DNA of 27,611 bases from DAHVFY01 sp040388665. Its GTDB lineage: Bacteria > Chlamydiota > Chlamydiia > Chlamydiales > Rhabdochlamydiaceae. The notes beneath the pieces were generated by a model that saw nothing but the letters and a program-made list of their open reading frames with translations, was not told where the DNA came from and did not search any database. This document shows, one piece after another, positions 16,052 through 24,074 of this stretch (position 1 is its first letter; each line of letters starts with the position of its first letter). Location: NCBI GenBank assembly GCA_040388665.1, contig JAZKBL010000060.1:1-27611 (forward strand), written 5' to 3'. Both the position numbers and the translations under genes were made by a program.

Positions 16052-16255
16052 TTATTGCTTAAGAGCCTTTTCTGTAACCTTGTTGGGTTTTTTTTGCATG
16101 AAATCGTCAACGCTCATAATCACGGGCTGTTTCATACTGATTTCTATTAATGAAACCGCCATTTTCAAGCGTTTATGTTCTGAGGCTGGAAGATCGATGG
16201 TGAGTCGCGTAGTTTTGTGGCTTATGATTTTTTCCTCTTGTTCTTGATAGAGCAT
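16052..16255 (-). CDS. Antitoxin of a RelBE/YafQ-type pair, probably C-terminally truncated
   Basis: A 67-residue protein containing a ribbon-helix-helix-like DNA-binding segment, TTRLTIDLPASEHKRLKMA, followed by helices ending MSVDDFMQKKPNKVTEKALKQ. It lies directly upstream of the toxin remnant in the usual antitoxin-first order. Antitoxins of this type normally continue with a toxin-wrapping tail; here the chain stops right where the truncated toxin begins. Autoregulation by the DNA-binding domain may persist, but neutralisation of a toxin is doubtful. Confidence 0.7.
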   Translation of the reverse strand: MLYQEQEEKIISHKTTRLTIDLPASEHKRLKMAVSLIEISMKQPVIMSVDDFMQKKPNKVTEKALKQ

Positions 16256-16338
16256 TATACCTTAAAATACAGAAATAAGGGAATGTGTAAAGTGTTTAAT
16301 TGCTGATGGAGAAAAATCATTTGATCTTGTTCATCTTG

Positions 16339-16941
16339 TTATTGTAGTGTGCGTTTTTTAGCTTTATATCCTCGTGTGAAGTGGCGTTTGAGCTTTGGCC
16401 ATTGTAGCATGAGGGTGTTAAAGTGCGCCGTAAGTTCATCTGTGGATGTAGAGGCGTTCATCTGTTCTAATGCTGCTAAGTACTCATTTGTGCAGTGTTT
16501 TTGCATGTAGAGTTTTTTGTTGGTTCTTAGCAGTTCCCAACTCATGATCAACCAGCAAGTAGAAAAAGGGGCTTGGGTTAAGATCATCCAGGGTGTTATT
16601 TGCGATGCAAAATTTAGATATGCGAGGTGCAGCTCTGGTTTAAATATAGCGGCGATTGCATATAAAATCGCGAGGCAGGGCCCGGCAAATATCAAAAACA
16701 TGAGTAGTTTTGTTCCATGTTTTTTATAAATACAGTGCCAGATCATCCATGAAGGAATAATAGAGAGGATGCTAACACTGGCTGCCCAAAAAGCTGTGTA
16801 AATTTGTAGCTGAAAGCAAGCAACGATAAAAACAATAAGACCGCAAAGTGGGATAAAAAGGTTGAAACCTGCAGCAAGAATCGTCCAAATGATGCGATTC
16901 CATTTTTCAGCTCGGCTTATAGGTAAGCTGTGTAAAGACAT
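16339..16941 (-). CDS. Integral membrane protein of unknown function
   Basis: A 200-residue protein with about four membrane segments: roughly residues 18-45, 50-70, 78-100 and 113-135. A basic, soluble C-terminal tail of about 60 residues follows (ending YKAKKRTLQ). No family is recognised and no catalytic motif stands out. The start is supported by GAGG five bases before the ATG. It is followed on the same strand by the decayed toxin-antitoxin genes and preceded by the GT61 gene, with about 75 bp on each side, so an operon is possible but not evident. Confidence 0.7.
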   Translation of the reverse strand: MSLHSLPISRAEKWNRIIWTILAAGFNLFIPLCGLIVFIVACFQLQIYTAFWAASVSILSIIPSWMIWHCIYKKHGTKLLMFLIFAGPCLAILYAIAAIFKPELHLAYLNFASQITPWMILTQAPFSTCWLIMSWELLRTNKKLYMQKHCTNEYLAALEQMNASTSTDELTAHFNTLMLQWPKLKRHFTRGYKAKKRTLQ

Positions 16942-17017
16942 AGGATCCTCGTTTAAAAAAGATGTGTTACAAAGATGACGGAATCTTACACAGCAGACGC
17001 AATGATGTCAAATATGA

Positions 17018-18145
17018 TTACCTGTTCTGAATGATTTCTACGATTGCCTCGATATCTAAAGCATCGACGGGTTGGTTGAGGTTGCCGTGGCAGACAAATC
17101 GGGAACGGTGAGGATCTTCTATCTTGGTCACCCAATCTCCTGCAACGTGTCCGTAATAGTCCATGTCTCGCATTTTTGCTAGAAGGGCATAGTCCCAAGT
17201 AAATCCTGTAGGGGGAAATAATTCAAATGCCATAGCAGACGGTGGAAGAAAAATGATATGAGATAAGCCATTTCCATGAACGCCTATTAGAATATCAGTA
17301 TTCGCAACGATGCGTATCTGTTCTTCAAAAGGCATTTTTGCAAAATCAGCTTTAAAGACTTTAACGCCGACCTTGTTTTCGATTGCTGTAATGAGTGTAT
17401 TTTCTAGAGCGGGGCTTAAAGTTCTGGGAGGATGTCTTGTAATGTAGGTAATACGAGGCTGTTTTGTCTCAGCTGCCAAGGGCACTTGGAGCGAAGAAAG
17501 AATGGTCTGTCTTAAGTGCTCCATCGTAGTAGGTGTAATGTCTTGCCAAGAGGCTCCAAGCATTTTATTGAGCGCGCCGCATGCTTTGTTTTCATAGGCT
17601 GTGAACCTGGAAGAAATGAGCATTTTATCACAATGGAGACTTTGCTTGAGTTGGCTTTTTACGTCAGCTAATGTAAACACTTGAGCATTTGGAAAAAGGC
17701 TTTTGATCAGTTTTTCATTGATTTGATTTACCCCTTTCCAAGGAAAAGTCTCTTTTACATCTTCTTTTGAACAAAAGATGATCCGCTTTACATTTAAGGC
17801 ATCTTGAGAGCCCCCAAACTGCCAGACGCCGAGCAAGTGCTCTAGGAAATGGAAGTAATGTGTTAAAAATCCAGAGCAAGAATCTACGAGAAGAAGGGTA
17901 GTTCCGTCCCAATATTTAATGCTTTTAGACAGAACTCTTTGTTTTTGAGAGAAACGGTGCATCGTAATAGGTTTCCACAAGGAATTTCGAGCCACATTGT
18001 CCTGGTCTTTTAAAAAAGCCAGAGCTTCTTTATGAGGATTGAAATAGACATTTTCGCATTCATAAAAAGGGCCGTTACTGTGAATAATTTCGGCAAAGAA
18101 AAAACTGGGAAGACAGAGTATTAAAAATAGGATCCATGTTCTCAT
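17018..18145 (-). CDS. GT61-family glycosyltransferase (DUF563, EOGT-like), paralogue B, exported or anchored
   Basis: A 375-residue protein from the ATG at 18145, chosen because GAGGAG stands seven bases upstream; an ATG at 18163 is in frame but has no such site. Residues 1-18 (MRTWILFLILCLPSFFFA) form a signal peptide or anchor. It shares HYFHFLEHLLGVWQFGG and, near the C terminus, FEEQIRIVANTDILIGVHGNG followed by LSHIIFLP with paralogue A at 12570-13739, so the two arose by duplication or were gained together. The motif matches the GT61 donor-site region. A signal peptide is odd for a nucleotide-sugar-using enzyme in a bacterium unless it acts outside the cytoplasm or stays anchored facing inward. 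It diverges from the GT17 gene. Confidence 0.82.
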   Translation of the reverse strand: MRTWILFLILCLPSFFFAEIIHSNGPFYECENVYFNPHKEALAFLKDQDNVARNSLWKPITMHRFSQKQRVLSKSIKYWDGTTLLLVDSCSGFLTHYFHFLEHLLGVWQFGGSQDALNVKRIIFCSKEDVKETFPWKGVNQINEKLIKSLFPNAQVFTLADVKSQLKQSLHCDKMLISSRFTAYENKACGALNKMLGASWQDITPTTMEHLRQTILSSLQVPLAAETKQPRITYITRHPPRTLSPALENTLITAIENKVGVKVFKADFAKMPFEEQIRIVANTDILIGVHGNGLSHIIFLPPSAMAFELFPPTGFTWDYALLAKMRDMDYYGHVAGDWVTKIEDPHRSRFVCHGNLNQPVDALDIEAIVEIIQNR

Positions 18146-18239
18146 AAAAGTGCTCCTCATCATTGTAGAGGATCATTATTGAGGAAATTTTCTTTTTCTA
18201 CTATGGTTTAAGATATTCTTTTTTCAAAAAGGTGTGTGT

Positions 18240-19097
18240 ATGGTTCGTTTTATTTCTAGATGCGTTTTTTTTCTGCTTCTGCCTTTTTATTTGGCAGGAG
18301 CTGTTTACGATTGCTTTCCTTTTTTCAATGAAATTGAGCTGCTCAAAATGCGTCTTTCTGAGCTTGATCCTTATGTTGATTATTTTGTTTTAGTCGAGTC
18401 GATTGAAACGCAAAGAGGGGATAAAAAACCTCTTTATTTTAAAGAAAACAAACATCTTTTTACAGAATATCTTCCAAAAATTGTCCACGTAGAGGTTAAT
18501 GAAAATCACCCAGAGCTCGAACTTTGGGAACGTGAGCACTTTCAGCGCAACTGTATTTTAAGAGGGCTTGCAGATTGTCATGCTGATGATATCATCATCA
18601 TTTCTGATTTAGATGAAATTCCAAGACCTGAAGCTATTATAGAGTATCATGGAATACTCAACCCTCGCAAAAGGAAATGGGTAAGGGCAATCAGTGATGC
18701 TTATTCGGTTAGGATGCAGGTTTTTTATTTTCAATTAAACAGACAGACTCCAAATGGAGAGATTTGGGGCGGAGGTGAATGGCGCGGCACTGTTTTAACA
18801 AATTTTAAGACGCTGCAAGAGCATAACCCACAATTTTTCCGAGATCATCGGAATGCTTGGCCTTGTCTTACCTCTTGGGGGTGGCATTTCACGTGGATAG
18901 GTGGTAGAGATATGGTCCGTCAAAAATTGGGAAGCGTCGTTGAAGGAGATCCTAATGCAGATAAGCTTTCAGATGAAGAGATTGATCGCTGGATGAATCA
19001 AGAGTCGCGTGTAGTGTCCGTTGATGCTTCTTTTCCTTTGTATATTCAGAACAATGAAAAATATTTGAAAACGATTGAGTTTGTTGCAGAGAATTAA
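18240..19097 (+). CDS. GT17-family glycosyltransferase (GnT-III-like), with signal peptide or anchor
   Basis: A 285-residue protein with an N-terminal hydrophobic stretch (residues 8-21). The body reads like family GT17, known from the bisecting beta-1,4-GlcNAc transferase of animal N-glycans: YDCFPFFNEIELLKMRL (23-39), VLVESIETQRG (50-60), and the metal-binding IIISDLDEIPRP (119-130, with D123 and D125). WGWHFTWIGG further on is also typical. I start at the ATG at 18240 with AAGG seven bases upstream; a GTG two codons earlier is possible. It is divergent from GT61 paralogue B and convergent with the peroxiredoxin gene. Acceptor unknown; a host-type or envelope glycan is inference. Confidence 0.85.
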   Translation: MVRFISRCVFFLLLPFYLAGAVYDCFPFFNEIELLKMRLSELDPYVDYFVLVESIETQRGDKKPLYFKENKHLFTEYLPKIVHVEVNENHPELELWEREHFQRNCILRGLADCHADDIIIISDLDEIPRPEAIIEYHGILNPRKRKWVRAISDAYSVRMQVFYFQLNRQTPNGEIWGGGEWRGTVLTNFKTLQEHNPQFFRDHRNAWPCLTSWGWHFTWIGGRDMVRQKLGSVVEGDPNADKLSDEEIDRWMNQESRVVSVDASFPLYIQNNEKYLKTIEFVAEN

Positions 19098-19102
19098 AAT
19101 CG

Positions 19103-19121
19103 CCCTCGCCTTTGGCGAGGG
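19103..19121. terminator. Bidirectional terminator hairpin
   Basis: CCCTCGCC (19103-19110) and GGCGAGGG (19114-19121) form a perfect 8-bp stem with a TTT loop, between the convergent GT17 and peroxiredoxin genes. It has short A/T-rich flanks on both sides. Confidence 0.75.
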
Positions 19122-19126
19122 AGTTA

Positions 19127-19789
19127 TCATTTAAAATATTCTAGAAGACCTTCAGCGGTAGGTTTTAAAGTCTTGTCCCCCAGCTTCCAATTCGCTGGAC
19201 AGACTTCCCCGACTGTTTCGAACGTATTGAGTGCGTCGATTAAACGGAGCACTTCATCTACATTACGTCCTAAGGGAAGATCGTTGACAAGTTGATGTCG
19301 GATGATGCCAGCGCGATCAATAAGAAAAAGACCTCGGTACGCAATCCCTTCTTTTTCGTTGAGAACATTAAATTTACGAGAAATCGATTTGTCAAGATCT
19401 GCAACAAGAGGATAATGGACGTCTTCAATTCCTCCTAAATGTCTGGGTGTGCTTAGCCAAGCAAGATGACTATAAGCGCTATCTACGGAACATGCAACCA
19501 CTTGGGCATTCCGAGCCGCAAAGTCGCTTGAGCGTTCTTCAAAGGCAAGAAGTTCTGTTGGACAGACAAATGTGAAGTCTAAAGGATAAAAGAAAAAAAC
19601 GATATATTGACCTTGTAGATCTTTGAGAGAGAAATGGTCTACAATATCTCCATCAATGACGGCTTTTGCGGAAAAATCAGGTGCTGGTTGCCCAACAAGA
19701 AGAGTGTTTGCCGGTTGTTTACTCGATGAAGCATAGCTTATTTCAGCTGTCAGTAATAATGCGCAAACAAGTATTAAAAATCGTCTCAT
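19127..19789 (-). CDS. Exported 2-Cys peroxiredoxin (AhpC/TSA family)
   Basis: Reduces hydrogen peroxide and organic hydroperoxides with a cysteine thiol. The 220-residue protein begins with a signal peptide (MRRFLILVCALLLTAEISYA, residues 1-20) and then a typical peroxiredoxin: PAPDFSA, the peroxidatic site FTFVCPTEL with C76, and the resolving GEVCPANW with C197. The ATG at 19789 is preceded by GGAG seven bases upstream; an earlier in-frame ATG would bury the signal peptide. AhpC proteins of this type are usually cytosolic, so the signal peptide is the unusual point: it predicts peroxide defence in the periplasm. No AhpF or thioredoxin partner lies nearby. Confidence 0.9.
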   Translation of the reverse strand: MRRFLILVCALLLTAEISYASSSKQPANTLLVGQPAPDFSAKAVIDGDIVDHFSLKDLQGQYIVFFFYPLDFTFVCPTELLAFEERSSDFAARNAQVVACSVDSAYSHLAWLSTPRHLGGIEDVHYPLVADLDKSISRKFNVLNEKEGIAYRGLFLIDRAGIIRHQLVNDLPLGRNVDEVLRLIDALNTFETVGEVCPANWKLGDKTLKPTAEGLLEYFK

Positions 19790-19991
19790 AGTCAGTCTCC
19801 AGTGTAAAAAATAACTTTTCAACACTAACAAAATCTTTTTTTTTGTTCATTAAAAAAGACTTCGTTGACGTGATCTTGCACACTTTTTCTAAACAGTAGG
19901 AACACGTTTTTTCAAATTCCTTCGGGCTTAGATATTCCGTGGTTGGTTTTCGCCTAAGTCTTCTTAGGTTCAAGCCTGATTACAGTATGTT

Positions 19992-22592
19992 TTAAACTCG
20001 TGTTATTTTAGAGAGAACATTGTTTTGCAAAAAGCTCAGACTGCTAGTGATTAACTTTGTCAGTTCATTTCCAATGCCAGATACAGTCTGCGTAGGTAAT
20101 TGTTCCCAGATATAAGGTGCTTTGGGGTTCAATGAAACTCTAAAATTTTCATTGAATTCAGGACGTTTACGCAAAGCTTCTACCTCATCGATTAAACGCG
20201 CTGCAGCTCCTTTAGCGTTTAAATATTGTACAGGATATCGTGGTTTATAAGACAGGTTAGAAAGCGTTTGTCTAAGCTCTTTTCCCATAGAAATATTTAG
20301 GTCTTGTGCGATTAACTTAATTTCATGAGCTGGGGTCGCATTGATATCGTTAAGTTTAGCAAATGCACGTAGTCCCTGCTCGATTGCTTCTTGAAGCTGT
20401 TGTAAGCTCCATCCCGTCCACGTCACAAGGTCGATATAACTTTCAGATGTGTTCCACATCTTTAATGAAACATTAAGCATTTTAAGCGCGGCAGCTGATT
20501 GTTTTAAATGTACTTGAGCTGGATGTGTGGCATGAAGTTTTAATTTGTTTTTTGAACTTTGTAACACATTTAAAGTCTGATCAACAATTTGACTCGGTAT
20601 AGGATATTCAATAGAAAAACCACCAAAAACATCTTTAGGTAAAGTAAGGTCTACAGGTCCAGGGATGTTAAGAAGAAAAGTTCCATGCTCGATAGCTGTA
20701 TTAAAGATCTCTTTAATGGAAGCAGAAAAACTAACGCTTTCTTTGCCATCAGCTAAAGCAACAAAATCACGTACGAGTGGAGGAATTTCCTCATTCCTTT
20801 GTGTTGTCATCGATTTAAGTGCCTTATCAATGCTATAGAAATAACGCGTCCAACTATTACCATTATGAAGTAATTCAATTGCTTTAGGAATTGACGATTC
20901 GGAAACAAAATGTAATTTTAAGTTATGCTCCTCGAGGGGCGGGAATCTCCGTTGTACTAAATCAAAATTATAAAGCTGCTCTAGAAAAATATGCGCTGAA
21001 GAAGTCATAGCATTGAGGGTGTTTAACTGTTCTAATTTTGACAATGAATACTTCTTTTTTTCTAAAAAATGATGCAAAGAAAGCATTCTTTCCATATGCC
21101 AAATTGCTTGTTCTAGATAGACGGAGCGGGGGTGTTCTTGTTGAAATGCGTAAAGAAATTGCATTAACTGCGTGGAAATAATAATCCTTTCTTCTGTTGG
21201 AGTAGCAACTTCTTTAGAATCTTTAAGAATTATTGCTAAAGAAGAATTCAAAGATTTTTCTTTTATAGAAAGATCTATACGATCTTTATTTTGCTTTACG
21301 TTCGTTTGTTGCGGCTTACTTTTTTTTCTGTTTTTGTTTTTCTTGTTTTTTGTAAGGTTCTGGGAAACCTTTGTCGTACGAGATACAGATTGGGGTTTAA
21401 GAGAAAGAGTTGTATTCCTATGATGATCAATAAAGCCATATCTTTCTGGTGAATATATGACCACGTCATTCGTAGGCATATTTTTATTTAAAAAAGCTAA
21501 AAGTAAAAAATTCAATCCTGTAATATGACTTCCGATTACATTACTATATTTAATATGAAGCAATTGAAGATCTTCTAAAAACTTATCAAATTCTATTTTC
21601 TTTTTTAAATCTTCTGGTAAAATATTTTGTTTTGAAAAACTTTTTATTGTTTTTTTTGAATTTTCTACAAAACTTGAAAAATTCCCAATGATTTGCAAAT
21701 ATTTTAATAATTCTTCAACTGTTTTTTCTGTTTTCGACATTGAAGAAAAAATCTTAAGAGATGTATTATCGAAAATCAACAATTCAATCTCTTTAATTTT
21801 TGTTTGAACAAAAATTACATTAGATATTATTTCAGATATAACTTGATGTTTATTGTCAGATAAAAAATCATTAAAATATTGTGAATTTTCATTAGAATCA
21901 AAAGACTCAAGCATTCTGATCATATTTGGAATAAAAACGCTCGATTTATTAACTAAATTTTCTGATAATGAATTAATATTTCTCAATACAATATCTAACT
22001 GTAATTTTATTTGAACACTGTTATCTTTTCCTCTTACTTTATTTTCAAGAAATGTTACTAACTGCATGTTTGATACATAAGTAATACGTAAAATACTTGT
22101 CCAAGCTCGAATTGCAGGTAAAAAGCTTTCATCAGCGAGACGGTATGCATTTAATTTTTCTTCTAAACAATGACAAAACTCAGAAAATTTTTGACAATCT
22201 TCTATATTCATATTAAAAGTATTGACAAAGTTTTTAGATAAGATATTTTCTATTTCTTCCCATTGCATATCAAGTTCAATATCTTGCGTTCCTCGCTGTA
22301 ATTGATAAAGTTGAATTTTTTCTTTAATAAAGGAATTAAAAATCCACGACATTAACCAAGTAATATGGATTGGCTTAATAATATTTAAATTGATTAATGT
22401 TCTCAGATTTTGATCTACGTTGTTTTGTATATTTTTTTTCCAGTTTTTAAATAATGTATTTGCCACTGAAGCAGTTATTGCGCGCGGTCCAGAAACGCAA
22501 TGAAACATGAAATAAGGATCAGCTTTCCATACTGCTACTTGATATATGCAACCTTCTTGATTATTATTATTTGAATTAACATTAACAGACAT
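19992..22592 (-). CDS. Large protein of unknown function (866 residues), effector candidate
   Basis: I do not recognise a family. The N terminus is Asn/Ser-rich (SVNVNSNNNNQEG) with no signal peptide, which is compatible with type III secretion but does not show it. Residues about 30-400 are long, helical-looking and coded by AT-rich DNA with many Asn, Lys and Ile codons. A strongly basic linker (about 413-445, with KNKKNKNRKKSK) separates this from a C-terminal half that is less AT-rich and helical, with Leu-rich stretches, ending LQNNVLSKITRV. The composition change at the linker suggests two modules of different origin. It stands alone; the upstream side holds a 14-bp palindrome and MITE-like copy 2. 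AAAGAGA lies shortly before the ATG. Confidence 0.65.
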   Translation of the reverse strand: MSVNVNSNNNNQEGCIYQVAVWKADPYFMFHCVSGPRAITASVANTLFKNWKKNIQNNVDQNLRTLINLNIIKPIHITWLMSWIFNSFIKEKIQLYQLQRGTQDIELDMQWEEIENILSKNFVNTFNMNIEDCQKFSEFCHCLEEKLNAYRLADESFLPAIRAWTSILRITYVSNMQLVTFLENKVRGKDNSVQIKLQLDIVLRNINSLSENLVNKSSVFIPNMIRMLESFDSNENSQYFNDFLSDNKHQVISEIISNVIFVQTKIKEIELLIFDNTSLKIFSSMSKTEKTVEELLKYLQIIGNFSSFVENSKKTIKSFSKQNILPEDLKKKIEFDKFLEDLQLLHIKYSNVIGSHITGLNFLLLAFLNKNMPTNDVVIYSPERYGFIDHHRNTTLSLKPQSVSRTTKVSQNLTKNKKNKNRKKSKPQQTNVKQNKDRIDLSIKEKSLNSSLAIILKDSKEVATPTEERIIISTQLMQFLYAFQQEHPRSVYLEQAIWHMERMLSLHHFLEKKKYSLSKLEQLNTLNAMTSSAHIFLEQLYNFDLVQRRFPPLEEHNLKLHFVSESSIPKAIELLHNGNSWTRYFYSIDKALKSMTTQRNEEIPPLVRDFVALADGKESVSFSASIKEIFNTAIEHGTFLLNIPGPVDLTLPKDVFGGFSIEYPIPSQIVDQTLNVLQSSKNKLKLHATHPAQVHLKQSAAALKMLNVSLKMWNTSESYIDLVTWTGWSLQQLQEAIEQGLRAFAKLNDINATPAHEIKLIAQDLNISMGKELRQTLSNLSYKPRYPVQYLNAKGAAARLIDEVEALRKRPEFNENFRVSLNPKAPYIWEQLPTQTVSGIGNELTKLITSSLSFLQNNVLSKITRV

Positions 22593-22654
22593 ATAAATCT
22601 CTTTGTAAAATATATAGAAAATTGTATCATATTCTAATATTAATTGTATAGTTT

Positions 22655-22668
22655 ATAACTTAAGTTAT
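22655..22668. promoter_or_regulatory. 14-bp perfect palindrome upstream of the 866-residue gene
   Basis: ATAACTTAAGTTAT lies 63 bp before the start of the large minus-strand gene, in AT-rich non-coding DNA. It could be an operator for a dimeric regulator, or chance. No convincing -35/-10 pair can be fixed around it. Confidence 0.25.
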
Positions 22669-22687
22669 TAAAAAATAATCTCTTGTA

Positions 22688-22812
22688 TATACCGAAATGA
22701 ATTCAAAAATTGGAGTTTTGGCAATGTCGGCGTTCTGAGTTTGAATTAGGCAGGTTCAAAATCTGGGATGCTGGCGCAGCCAAAAACCAATTTTTTGGTT
22801 TATTTTGATATA
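22688..22812. repeat. Palindromic MITE-like repeat, copy 2 (125 bp, inverted and shorter)
   Basis: Begins TATACCGAAATGAATTC, as the right arm of copy 1 read on the minus strand, and ends with the inverse of a diverged left arm (TATATCAAAATAAACC). It lies in the opposite orientation to copy 1 and lacks about 50 bp of the GC-rich centre. It sits between the 866-residue gene and the alpha/beta hydrolase and explains most of this gene-free region (22593-22934). A 60-codon minus-strand ORF across it shares KNWFLAA with a 63-codon ORF in copy 1, but this follows from the repeat itself. Confidence 0.85.
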
Positions 22813-22934
22813 TTAAGCCCTCTTTTGCGCCAGAATTGTACCTTCTCGATTGAGAAAATTTTTGTTCAATCTGATAATCTGCCATGACATCTTCTAGCTT
22901 TTTGGAGATACTAGAAAATAAAACGAGGATTCGG

Positions 22935-24059
22935 ATGATTAAGCAATTGTTTACTGTATTCAGTCTGTTTGCTGCTTCGGATCAATTATTTGAAGAGGTT
23001 TCTACGCCTTTACGTCCTCAGGAACCAAAAAGCGCCATTTCTTACGATGCAGAAGAAGTTAAATACTCTAACTTAACTGCAGACGTGACCTTGGCCGGTA
23101 CTTTAACCCTTCCCAGGTCAGGAAAACCATCTCCTGCTGTTTTACTCATCGCTGGCTCTGGCCGAGTTGATCGTGATGAAACCGTATTTGGACACAAGCC
23201 TTTTTTGGTCTTAGCTGACCATCTTACAAAACAAGGTTTTGTAGTATTACGCGTAGATAAGCGTGGCATTGGGCAATCCACGGGAAATTACGGCGTTGCG
23301 ACTACTGAAGATTTTGCTGCTGACGCATTGGCTGGTATCGAATATTTAAAAACTCGGAAGGAAGTTAATGCAAAACGGATAGGTTTGGTTGGTCATAGTG
23401 AAGGGGGACTGATTGCTCCAATGATAGCGGTTAAATCGAATGATGTAGCTTTTATCGTGTTAATGGCAGGACAAGGCATAACCGGTGAAGCAACTCTTTA
23501 TGCGCAAGAAGCTCTGATTTCTCGTGCTATGGGAGTTACTGAAGAACAGATAAATCATCAACTTGATTTTCAAGCCCAAGTGTTATCTGTAATCAAAAAT
23601 GAACCTGATCTTGAAAAAGCTGAGAAACTGCTACGAGAAATTATCGCAAAACAATTAGCCAATCTACCCCAAGAGGAACAACAAACAAGTGCTGACGCCA
23701 TGGAAGCCCAAATGAAGCGTTGCAACTCAAAATGGCTCCGATATTTTTTGACTTACGATCCAATAACCTCATTAAAGCATCTTAAGATTCCTGTTTTGGT
23801 GATCAATGGCGAACTTGATTCACAAGTTCCTCCAAAACTAAATCTTCCTGTCATCGCCAAAATTCTTGAAGAGGCTGGGAATCGAAATTATAGGATTATG
23901 GAATTTCCAAAACTGAATCATTTTTTTCAAACATGTGAATCTGGATCTATTTTAGAGTATGGAAAAATTGAAGAAACTATTGCACCTGTAGTTTTGGATA
24001 CCTTATCAAGTTGGATTCTGGAAACCACTACTAATCTTCGAAAAAGATCGGCTCCATAA
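22935..24059 (+). CDS. Alpha/beta hydrolase, probable esterase or acyl hydrolase
   Basis: A 374-residue alpha/beta-hydrolase-fold enzyme with the nucleophile elbow GHSEGG (S155), acid D295 in NGELDSQVPP and H329 in LNHFF, a complete catalytic triad. An oxyanion-side loop GSGRVDRDE (74-82) and VDKRGIGQS (108-116) are typical of this class. The first 14 residues (MIKQLFTVFSLFAA) are hydrophobic, like a short signal peptide. The ATG at 22935 has GAGG six bases upstream and is better than an in-frame ATG at 22884. The natural substrate cannot be read from the sequence. The gene ends 15 bp from the convergent prolyl-iminopeptidase-like gene. Confidence 0.85.
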   Translation: MIKQLFTVFSLFAASDQLFEEVSTPLRPQEPKSAISYDAEEVKYSNLTADVTLAGTLTLPRSGKPSPAVLLIAGSGRVDRDETVFGHKPFLVLADHLTKQGFVVLRVDKRGIGQSTGNYGVATTEDFAADALAGIEYLKTRKEVNAKRIGLVGHSEGGLIAPMIAVKSNDVAFIVLMAGQGITGEATLYAQEALISRAMGVTEEQINHQLDFQAQVLSVIKNEPDLEKAEKLLREIIAKQLANLPQEEQQTSADAMEAQMKRCNSKWLRYFLTYDPITSLKHLKIPVLVINGELDSQVPPKLNLPVIAKILEEAGNRNYRIMEFPKLNHFFQTCESGSILEYGKIEETIAPVVLDTLSSWILETTTNLRKRSAP

Positions 24060-24074
24060 CAAGAGATAACACGC

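Noticed and set aside
19743..19973. 76-codon - strand ORF with a CSYCLEKVC cysteine pattern upstream of the peroxiredoxin
   Set aside because: It overlaps the signal-peptide coding part of the peroxiredoxin in another frame, and no family, ribosome site or complete metal-binding pattern supports it.
22703..22885. 60-codon - strand ORF
   Set aside because: Its C-terminal part is MITE-like copy 2 read in one frame; no independent sign of coding.
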